Shown here piece by piece: positions 1 to 6,492 of a stretch of DNA of 11,163 bases. Each line of letters starts with the position of its first letter. Position 1 is the first letter of the stretch. Under the pieces are notes generated by a model. The model was not told the DNA's origin and ran no database searches. It saw only the letters and a list, made by a program, of their open reading frames with translations. The position numbers and the translations under genes are program-made. The stretch is from an uncultured Veillonella sp. (GTDB lineage: Bacteria > Bacillota > Negativicutes > Veillonellales > Veillonellaceae), in assembly GCA_900549805.1 (NCBI GenBank), contig URPV01000041.1, positions 1 to 11,163 of the forward strand. The letters are read 5' to 3'.

Positions 1-15
1 AGACTTTTAGTTCAC

Positions 16-42
16 AAAAGCCTCACCTTTGTGAGGCTTTTT
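16..42 (+). terminator. Intrinsic terminator or leader hairpin upstream of the first secreted paralogue
   Basis: An 11-bp perfect stem, AAAAGCCTCAC (16-26) against GTGAGGCTTTT (31-41), has a 4-nt loop and continues into a T-run. It probably ends a gene lying left of the window. It also ends only 29 nt before the start codon at 71, leaving little room for a separate promoter, so it could act as an attenuator for that gene. The same core stem recurs at 1165-1191. Confidence 0.8.
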
Positions 43-70
43 CTATACAAGAACTAAGAAAGGATACGCT

Positions 71-1096
71 ATGCAATTCCATTCTCTCAAGAAAACTATC
101 TTCGCTACCATGGCTATTACCAGTTTAACTGCGGGGCTCTCTTTCGCAGAGGTTATTCCCGTAACCCAATCGGGGGATTCTGCAAGCTCTGCTAACCAAA
201 CCACCACATCCACGACTACTACAGAGTCTAACGACCACTCATCCACCAAAACAAGTGATACAAAAACAGATAAGAGCACAACTAAGGACAGCAAAACCAC
301 CACACCAGGCAAAGTGGCTCCACTACCTGGCACCTTAACAGGCTTTCCAACTCGGTCAGTGGTCATCATCAGTCAAGACAGCAATCATAACAAGGCTTTC
401 TCAGATTATATGACCGACCAATTGGCTAATGTTTTCCGTTACCCTTACTACAACACAAGCAAGCGGATCCAAGCGAACAAACTAGGACTTAACGACTTAA
501 TCTCCTTAGCCGATCAAGACACTCATAATGGCAAAGGGGCAGACCTCTACTTATCCCCTTATGCAAAGACCGACGAATACGGATCTGGTAGCCGTGGTGG
601 TTTTACGGGCATCTACCGCAAGGGTCTATCTGATAGCGACTACAAGCACACAGAAGTTGAAGGGACCCTCTACTACTACGACACACAAAACAAACGATCC
701 GGAGCTATCACCAAAGGCTTCTATGGTACAGAGGACGCCCTTACCATGCCAAGCCATCAAGGGGTATACAAGGATGTGGTGGACCGTATGTTGAATCAAT
801 TACCTTATAAACGGATTCCAACAGACCAACCCACTTACGATTCTAACCAACCAAATCAAAATACCCACTCTACGACGACTACAAAAACAGTAAAAAATCC
901 TGATGGAACCATAACCACCACTACGACCACTACAACTACTAGCACGGTCCCTACAGATACAAAAGGGCAAGAGGACCTAAACCAACTCAATAACTTCCTC
1001 AAAAACCCAAAATCTGTCGATGTAAACCAGCTATTCGACCTCTTACAAGGTGATAAAAAGAAGAAGGTAGACCTCTCTTCCTTCTTAACAATTTAA
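71..1096 (+). CDS. Exported Thr/Ser-rich protein of unknown function (tandem paralogue 1)
   Basis: I do not recognise a named family. The 341-aa product starts with a Sec-type signal peptide: K7-K8, a hydrophobic stretch at 9-24, and likely cleavage after SFA (24-26). Residues 36-80 are a Ser/Thr/Lys-rich linker. A globular domain at about 89-256 follows. It contains a hydrophobic strand (RSVVII, 95-100), a helix ending in FRYPYY (122-127), ADLYLSP (157-163), YGTEDALTMPSH (218-229) and LPYKRIPTD (244-252). All of these recur in the gene at 1255-2010. Next comes a Thr-rich segment with nine consecutive Thr (282-290) and a charged tail with a KKKK cluster (329-332) near the C-terminus. The strand/helix order loosely resembles CsgG/LpoB-type periplasmic domains, but that is a guess. 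The start is supported by AAGAAAGGA at 57-64, 6 nt before ATG. There is no lipobox Cys and no LPxTG sorting signal, so the product is probably periplasmic or released. Confidence 0.85.
   Translation: MQFHSLKKTIFATMAITSLTAGLSFAEVIPVTQSGDSASSANQTTTSTTTTESNDHSSTKTSDTKTDKSTTKDSKTTTPGKVAPLPGTLTGFPTRSVVIISQDSNHNKAFSDYMTDQLANVFRYPYYNTSKRIQANKLGLNDLISLADQDTHNGKGADLYLSPYAKTDEYGSGSRGGFTGIYRKGLSDSDYKHTEVEGTLYYYDTQNKRSGAITKGFYGTEDALTMPSHQGVYKDVVDRMLNQLPYKRIPTDQPTYDSNQPNQNTHSTTTTKTVKNPDGTITTTTTTTTTSTVPTDTKGQEDLNQLNNFLKNPKSVDVNQLFDLLQGDKKKKVDLSSFLTI
908..946 (+). repeat. ACN-codon low-complexity tract encoding a poly-Thr run
   Basis: Consecutive ACC/ACT/ACG/ACA codons, interrupted by one ATA and one AGC, encode T-I-(T)9-S-T at residues 280-292 of the first secreted paralogue. 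The mixed synonymous codons argue against recent slippage of a pure trinucleotide repeat. A second, less regular Ser/Thr-rich stretch lies at about 176-310. Neither tract is present in the neighbouring paralogue. Confidence 0.7.
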
Positions 1097-1114
1097 TATG
1101 AATAATGTATGTAC

Positions 1115-1139
1115 CTTTTATCCAATAAAAGACTATAAT
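1115..1139 (+). promoter_or_regulatory. Inverted repeat next to a TATAAT box between the two secreted paralogues
   Basis: A perfect 7-bp inverted repeat, CTTTTAT (1115-1121) and ATAAAAG (1125-1131) with a 3-nt spacer, sits two bases before a consensus -10 box, TATAAT (1134-1139). No good -35 lies 16-18 nt upstream. Any promoter here would therefore be weak or activator-dependent, with the repeat as a possible operator. A transcript from it would cross the hairpin at 1165-1191 before the next gene. Confidence 0.3.
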
Positions 1140-1164
1140 AGGCACATAGACCATTTGTAACGAC

Positions 1165-1192
1165 AAAGAGCCTCACCCTGTGAGGCTCTTTT
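1165..1192 (+). terminator. Intrinsic terminator between the two secreted paralogues
   Basis: A 12-bp perfect stem, AAAGAGCCTCAC (1165-1176) against GTGAGGCTCTTT (1180-1191), has a 3-nt loop and a short T-run. It shares the GCCTCAC/GTGAGGC core with the hairpin at 16-41. It lies 68 nt after the stop codon of the first paralogue and 63 nt before the start of the second, so it may be the terminator of the first gene, a leader element of the second, or both. Confidence 0.75.
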
Positions 1193-1221
1193 ACTAGGGG
1201 CATAATGTTACTATGCTGAAT

Positions 1222-1249
1222 TATAATAAGCCCCTATCAATCTAAGGAG
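1222..1249 (+). promoter_or_regulatory. Candidate -10 box and ribosome binding site of the second secreted paralogue
   Basis: TATAAT at 1222-1227 is a consensus -10 box placed after the preceding terminator. The -35 region (about 1199-1204) is poor. AAGGAG at 1244-1249 is a good ribosome binding site, 5 nt before ATG 1255. If the -10 is used, the untranslated leader would be about 20 nt. Confidence 0.4.
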
Positions 1250-1254
1250 TCAAC

Positions 1255-2010
1255 ATGATAGAAAAAACCATACTAGTCAGCTTAGCCTTAGCCCTATCCT
1301 TACCAGGAACTAGCCTAGCCGCCTCTGCCAACATTACCCCAAATAGCCCTTCTAGCGGTATAGAATCAAGTCGACTATCCACCACATCTTATGGACTTTT
1401 ACAAGATTTTCCTAGCCGCAAAGTAGTCATCTTGAGACCCTCTAGAAGTAAAGGCGCCGACCTTAATTCCTACCTAGTCAATCGCCTGGCTGATACCTTC
1501 CGCTACCCCTACTACCAAGTGTCCTACCAGGAAGTTAATCAGGCTCCAGGCCTAGAACAACTCGAGGCTATCGCTCAAGGCAATCAAGGTACCCCTAGCC
1601 AAGGAGACCTCTACCTAGCACCAAAGGTAGAAGAAGATACGTACTACACCATCCACTCCTTAAGCTTAGGCCCCTTCTTCGCTAACGATGATGACGACTT
1701 CTATATACGGGCAGATATTCAGGCTAGCCTAGCCTACTATGATAATACTAATCACAAAGGCGATATCCTTAGGGAGAGCTACTACGGGACAGAAGATAGC
1801 CTAACTATGCCTAGCCATAGTCAACTCTACCGTCATATTAGCAACCGCCTACTCAAAAACCTTCCCTATAAGCGAATCCCTACCGATATTCCCCGCTACG
1901 GCCAAGAAGGCTACCAGGGGATTCCAAAATCCATTAGCCCAGAAGAATTTCTTCAAGTGGAACAACCTAAAAGCACCAAGTATAGGTTGACAGGTGTATC
2001 GGTCCTATAA
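1255..2010 (+). CDS. Exported protein of unknown function (tandem paralogue 2)
   Basis: The 251-aa product is a shorter paralogue of the protein encoded at 71-1096, and I cannot name the family. The signal peptide is clear: K4, a hydrophobic core at 6-17, and cleavage after SLA (20-22) or ASA (23-25). The shared domain runs from about 48 to 215: FPSRKVVIL (52-60), FRYPYY (82-87), GDLYLAP (117-123), YYGTEDSLTMPSH (176-188) and LPYKRIPTDIPRY (203-215). An acidic patch, NDDDD (144-148), lies between blocks where paralogue 1 has a Gly-rich turn. The Thr-rich linkers of paralogue 1 are missing. The C-terminus (about 216-251) is unrelated to that of paralogue 1. Start choice rests on AAGGAG 5 nt upstream. 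Its codon use differs visibly from its neighbours: many CTA-GCC and CCT-AGC junctions give 13 CTAG tetranucleotides. A strong terminator follows the stop codon. Confidence 0.85.
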   Translation: MIEKTILVSLALALSLPGTSLAASANITPNSPSSGIESSRLSTTSYGLLQDFPSRKVVILRPSRSKGADLNSYLVNRLADTFRYPYYQVSYQEVNQAPGLEQLEAIAQGNQGTPSQGDLYLAPKVEEDTYYTIHSLSLGPFFANDDDDFYIRADIQASLAYYDNTNHKGDILRESYYGTEDSLTMPSHSQLYRHISNRLLKNLPYKRIPTDIPRYGQEGYQGIPKSISPEEFLQVEQPKSTKYRLTGVSVL

Positions 2011-2030
2011 CATAAACATAAATATAAATA

Positions 2031-2072
2031 AAAAGAGTGGCGCAGAGCAAATTGTCTGCGCCACTCTTTTTT
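2031..2072. terminator. Bidirectional terminator between the secreted paralogue and the M20 hydrolase gene
   Basis: A perfect 16-bp stem, AAAAGAGTGGCGCAGA (2031-2046) against TCTGCGCCACTCTTTT (2055-2070), has an 8-nt loop. T-rich sequence follows on the + strand, and an A-rich flank upstream gives a U-tract on the - strand. It is placed to stop transcription of the gene ending at 2010 and of the convergent gene whose stop codon is at 2111. Confidence 0.92.
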
Positions 2073-2110
2073 AGCAGAACCACCATACATAGGTGATCCA
2101 TGCTTTTATA

Positions 2111-3214
2111 TTAATTCAATACACTTTCTACCGTTTTAATAAAGATAGCAACGCCCGCATCCAAGGCGGAAGTGTCAAAGGCCATATCTGGATGATGGAG
2201 ACCAGGCCGTAGGTCGCAACCTAAACCGAAAAAGCCAGCCTTCAAACTAGGCTTATGGAGGGTGTAAAAGAAGAAGTCTTCCGAACCTGGCGTATAAATT
2301 TCCTCTGCCAACCCCTGGTCACCCAAGACAGCCTTAATGGACTGGCTCAGGAGGGCCGTCGCATCCTCATCCAATTCAGCTGCCGGTGTCCCCTTTTTAA
2401 GGGCCACATGAGCTTTAGCCCCTACAGTCCCAGCACCCCCTTCAATAGCGACCATAAATTTTTCTTCCAAGGCCTCCATCACATCATTGTATTGAGCTCG
2501 GGAATCCCAGGTAACCGTCGCCAAATCAGGAATAGCATTGGTCACACCAGAATCGCAGAGAAAACGCGTAGCCTTAACGGAATAATTATCAGTCGGCTTT
2601 AGGTGGATAGCATTGACCGCATTAACCGCAGCCGTAGCCGCATCTATAGCATTAATGCCTAAATGAGGCCGCGCCGCATGGGCTGGTTTACCATGAAATT
2701 CTACAACGAAGCGACGAGCTGCCGCATAATGAATAGCTGGCGAAGCTTGGCCCACTTGGCATTCCTCAAAAGGTCGTACATGAGCCCCAAAGAGCCAGTC
2801 TACATCATCAATAGCACCACCTTTGATCATGCTCAACGCCCCTTCACCAGTCTCCTCTGCCGGTTGAAAGAGTATTTTCAAGACCCCCTTGCTAATAAGA
2901 CCTCCCTCTTTAATCCACTTAGCGGCGGTCAAGACCATGGACATATGTCCATCATGGCCACAGGTATGGCGTTGAACTTCCTGGCCATCAATGATATGAG
3001 TAAGTGAATCCATATCAGCCCGAATGGCCACGACTGGGCCTGGGCGACCCGTATCGTAGATGCCAATGATGCCTGTAGCCCCGCCTACTTGTCTAATAAC
3101 CTGATAACCAAAGGACTCTAATTGATCTGCTAGAAATTGAGATGTCTTATGCTCCTCTAGAGATTTTTCTGGAATTGTATGGAGATAGTTATAGTAATCC
3201 TGAACCTGACTCAT
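2111..3214 (-). CDS. M20D-family amidohydrolase/aminoacylase, AmhX-like
   Basis: This 367-aa metal-dependent amidohydrolase is of the M20D type, which cleaves amide bonds of N-acylated amino acids or peptide conjugates. The sequence most resembles AmhX-type 'M20 peptidase aminoacylase' proteins as I remember them. Visible motifs are RADMDSL (65-71), the metal site HTCGHDGH (83-90, with C85 and H87 as ligands), QPAEE (117-121, with catalytic and ligand Glu), GAHVRP (143-148, H145), a lid/dimerisation segment from about 165 to 275 containing HAARPHLGINAI (179-190), and the late HHP (340-342) supplying the last His. All expected ligands are present, and length is normal. There is no signal peptide, so it is cytoplasmic. 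GAGGAGG (3219-3225) lies 4 nt from ATG. It is divergent from yjiH-yjiG, which suggests that it processes a substrate moved by that membrane pair. The precise substrate cannot be read from sequence. Confidence 0.92.
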   Translation of the reverse strand: MSQVQDYYNYLHTIPEKSLEEHKTSQFLADQLESFGYQVIRQVGGATGIIGIYDTGRPGPVVAIRADMDSLTHIIDGQEVQRHTCGHDGHMSMVLTAAKWIKEGGLISKGVLKILFQPAEETGEGALSMIKGGAIDDVDWLFGAHVRPFEECQVGQASPAIHYAAARRFVVEFHGKPAHAARPHLGINAIDAATAAVNAVNAIHLKPTDNYSVKATRFLCDSGVTNAIPDLATVTWDSRAQYNDVMEALEEKFMVAIEGGAGTVGAKAHVALKKGTPAAELDEDATALLSQSIKAVLGDQGLAEEIYTPGSEDFFFYTLHKPSLKAGFFGLGCDLRPGLHHPDMAFDTSALDAGVAIFIKTVESVLN

Positions 3215-3251
3215 GGGGCCTCCTCATGAATAAGAAAATAAATATAAACCT

Positions 3252-3281
3252 AGAATACTCTTGCTTCCTCCTATTTGTAAA
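3252..3281 (-). promoter_or_regulatory. Candidate promoter of the M20 hydrolase gene
   Basis: Read on the - strand, TTTACA (3276-3281) and TATTCT (3252-3257) are separated by 18 nt, a plausible sigma-A-type promoter. It gives a leader of roughly 30 nt before the ATG at 3214. The -35 lies inside the dyad at 3271-3284. Confidence 0.45.
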
Positions 3282-3284
3282 TAG
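3271..3284. promoter_or_regulatory. 14-bp dyad in the divergent spacer, possible operator
   Basis: CTATTT-GT-AAATAG is a perfect inverted repeat with 6-bp arms. It covers the candidate -35 of the hydrolase promoter and lies 13 bp from the candidate -35 of the yjiH promoter. One bound regulator could affect both directions. No regulator gene is visible nearby. An AT-rich dyad of this size could also arise by chance. Confidence 0.35.
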
Positions 3285-3296
3285 TTAATCTTCCCC

Positions 3297-3326
3297 TTGA
3301 CCCTCTATATTAATATCCTTTACAAT
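3297..3326 (+). promoter_or_regulatory. Candidate promoter of yjiH-yjiG
   Basis: TTGACC (3297-3302) and TACAAT (3321-3326), with an 18-nt spacer, form a good sigma-A-type promoter on the + strand. The expected transcript starts near 3333, about 38 nt before the chosen start codon. Confidence 0.55.
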
Positions 3327-3370
3327 AATACATATGTTTATTCTGAGTGGATATTTATAAGGAGGCCCTT

Positions 3371-4069
3371 ATGGATCAACAAGACAACCAGGTCACTCTT
3401 CAAGCACAAGAAGACAAGCAGGCTCAACTCAATGAAATGATGAACCCAAAAGTCACGATAGGTGCCTATATAGCCCTCATCGCCGCTATCATCTTCTTCT
3501 CCGGTCTATTAAATAACGTAGCTGGCCATGAATGGTTAAAGGTATTTGACTTCTCTGCCCTCATCGGCAAATACGGAACCATCAAAGGGGCCTCGGACAC
3601 CTTCGTAGGGCACGGTGGAACTTCTGCCAGAGCGGGGTTCCTCTTTGCCTTGAGCCTAGTTCCATCTATCATGTTAGCCTTGGGGGCCGTAGAAATTTTT
3701 TCCCATTATGGGGCCCTAAAAGCAGCCCAACGTTTACTCACACCGATTCTTAAACCTCTACTTGGTATTCCAGGTCTAACAGGCTTAGCCCTTATTACAG
3801 ACTTACAATCTACCGACGGCGGGGCTGCCCTCACCAAGGAGCTTTACGAAGAAGGATTGGTTACCCGTAAGGAATTAACTATTATCGCCGCTTGGCAATA
3901 CTCTGGTGCAGGTATGATCAACAATTACTTCGCTATCGTATCAGCTCTTTTTGCTTCCTTCACACTTCCTATTTTGGTCCCTTTAATTTTAATTTTCATC
4001 CTTAAGTTTGTTGGTGCCGGAATCTGTCGCCTAGCACTTAATACAGTCTACAGAAAGGACTTCCAATAA
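3371..4069 (+). CDS. yjiH: YjiH-like gate-domain inner membrane protein
   Basis: This 232-aa polytopic membrane protein belongs to the 'nucleoside recognition/gate' group that also includes the sporulation proteins SpmA and SpmB. It closely resembles E. coli YjiH as I recall it: the order HGGTSARAGFLFAL (81-94), TPILKPLLGIPGL (124-136), TDLQSTDGGAALTKEL (143-158) and QYSGAGMINNYF (166-177) all match. After a Gln-rich hydrophilic N-terminus (1-25), hydrophobic segments lie at about 28-47, 89-110, 127-143, 170-190 and 197-217. An in-frame GTG lies at 3347, but AAGGAGG at 3359-3365 is 5 nt from ATG 3371 and would fall inside the longer reading frame, so 3371 is chosen. Its stop codon overlaps the start of the next gene, so both parts are probably made together as one transporter-like complex. 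Transport direction and substrate are unknown. Confidence 0.88.
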   Translation: MDQQDNQVTLQAQEDKQAQLNEMMNPKVTIGAYIALIAAIIFFSGLLNNVAGHEWLKVFDFSALIGKYGTIKGASDTFVGHGGTSARAGFLFALSLVPSIMLALGAVEIFSHYGALKAAQRLLTPILKPLLGIPGLTGLALITDLQSTDGGAALTKELYEEGLVTRKELTIIAAWQYSGAGMINNYFAIVSALFASFTLPILVPLILIFILKFVGAGICRLALNTVYRKDFQ

Positions 4070-4545
4070 TGACTACACAAGCAAACAGCCAAAAGAAAAC
4101 CAACAATCCTTTCGATATCTTTGTCATTGGCGCCCGTAAGGGGTTTACCTTAGCTACGCAAAGCCTTATGCCAAATGTCATTATGGCCTATGTGCTAGCA
4201 GAAATTCTCCGTATTTTAGGCGTTTTTGATTGGTTAGGCCTCCACGCAGGTGGTGTTATGGGTCTCTTTGGTCTTCCTGGAGAGGCCTTAACCGTCCTCT
4301 TAGCCACTTGGCTCTCTTGTTCCGCTGGTGTAGGCGTTGCAGCAGCCCTCATGGCAGCTGGTACACTAACACCAGAACACATCACCATCTTGGCCCCAGC
4401 CTTTATCCTCATGGCCTCTCAAATTCAATATATGGGCCGCCTTCTAGGTGTTACCGATACACCTAAAAAATACTGGCCTATGCTTATGGCCATATCCATC
4501 TTCAATGCTTGTGTAGGCATGCTAATTATTCGTCTTTTCGTATAG
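4069..4545 (+). CDS. yjiG: YjiG-like gate-domain (SpmB-like) inner membrane protein
   Basis: This 158-aa membrane protein is the partner of YjiH. It matches the remembered E. coli YjiG along its length: FVIGARKGF (18-26), MPNVIMAYV (34-42), GLFGLPGEALTVLLA (65-79), SAGVGVAAAL (85-94), and QYMGRLLG (120-127) where YjiG has a similar VGRCLG segment. Hydrophobic segments lie at about 34-51, 63-80, 84-98, 105-120 and 137-157. Its ATG overlaps the TAA of yjiH in TAATG, with AAAGGA at 4054-4059 inside the end of yjiH, which indicates translational coupling. A strong terminator follows. The two-gene arrangement is typical of this family, in which the subunits are thought to form one membrane complex. 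The substrate remains unknown. The adjacent hydrolase points to peptide-like or acylated amino-acid compounds, which is an inference. Confidence 0.88.
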   Translation: MTTQANSQKKTNNPFDIFVIGARKGFTLATQSLMPNVIMAYVLAEILRILGVFDWLGLHAGGVMGLFGLPGEALTVLLATWLSCSAGVGVAAALMAAGTLTPEHITILAPAFILMASQIQYMGRLLGVTDTPKKYWPMLMAISIFNACVGMLIIRLFV

Positions 4546-4557
4546 ACACTGCCACAT

Positions 4558-4602
4558 AAAAAAGACACCCCACGATCCTTCCGATCGTAGGGTGTCTTTT
4601 TC
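4558..4602. terminator. Bidirectional terminator between yjiG and atpC
   Basis: An 11-bp outer stem, AAAAGACACCC (4560-4570) against GGGTGTCTTTT (4590-4600), continues past one C/A mismatch into ACGATC (4572-4577) against GATCGT (4583-4588), with a 5-nt loop. T-runs flank it in both orientations. It ends the yjiHG transcript from the left and the atp operon from the right. Confidence 0.93.
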
Positions 4603-4635
4603 TTTATGAAATCGATTAGACTAAGTCAACCTCTC

Positions 4636-5049
4636 CTATAGACCACTAGTGATATCAATCCGTAGGAGGGCCCGTTTCAGGGCCGCCCGTGCCCGTGAAA
4701 CATCCACATCATCACGGTCAGCAGCTAATCGTTCTTCGGCCCGTTGACGAGCTCGTTGTGCCCGTTCTGGGTCGATGGATTCTGGCACCTCACAGTTTGG
4801 TGTAACCAAAGTAGCTTGGTTCTTATCGATTTCCAAGAAACCTCCAAAGATGGCCAATTTATACTTCTTGTCATCTTGGTCTGTTACATCCAATTCAGCT
4901 ATATCCAAGGCTACCACATGAGGGGCAGGGTTTGGATAGAAGCCAAAGTCACCGTCCAAGGCACGACCAGAGATAAACTTTACCTTTGCTTCAAAGGCCT
5001 TATCATCCGGCGTTACCACAGTAAGGGCCATGGGTTTTAAATCTGCCAT
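4636..5049 (-). CDS. atpC: F1Fo ATP synthase epsilon subunit
   Basis: This 137-aa epsilon subunit of F1 forms part of the central rotor stalk and inhibits ATP hydrolysis. An N-terminal beta-sandwich (about 7-88) is followed by the two-helix C-terminal domain (about 91-134). The helical part starts with IDPERA (92-97), matching the I(L)DxxRA ATP-binding motif described for Bacillus epsilon. The second helix has R126 and R130 in ALKRALLR, with the spacing of the ATP-contacting arginines of the Bacillus PS3 protein. The usual GxxPxHxPL segment reads GFYPNPAPHV (36-45) here, so the conserved His is displaced. It is the last gene of the operon, starting 3 nt after the atpD stop codon, with AAAGGGGA inside the end of atpD as ribosome binding site. 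An alternative start at M7 is possible but has a worse site. The shared terminator follows. Confidence 0.95.
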   Translation of the reverse strand: MADLKPMALTVVTPDDKAFEAKVKFISGRALDGDFGFYPNPAPHVVALDIAELDVTDQDDKKYKLAIFGGFLEIDKNQATLVTPNCEVPESIDPERAQRARQRAEERLAADRDDVDVSRARAALKRALLRIDITSGL

Positions 5050-5052
5050 AGA

Positions 5053-6474
<1,422 letters not shown>

Positions 6475-6492
6475 CTAAGAAGCGCTCCTATT

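Noticed and set aside
8..17. TAGTTCACAA at the left edge identical to part of the Rex/CRP-like site at 11133-11142
   Set aside because: Only a half-site is present, without a second arm, and it is part of the terminator flank. It is probably coincidence.
43..369. 108-codon - strand frame with Val-rich product
   Set aside because: It is the complement of the Thr/Ser-rich linker of the first secreted paralogue (ACN/AGT read backwards gives Val codons), so the apparent hydrophobic protein is an artefact.
908..946. Possible CRISPR or tandem-repeat array in the ACN-rich tract
   Set aside because: There is no repeat-spacer periodicity. The tract is explained as Thr codons within an open reading frame.
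3347..3370. GTG-initiated N-terminal extension of YjiH
   Set aside because: The strong AAGGAGG site lies inside this extension and is correctly spaced for ATG 3371, which also matches the family start.
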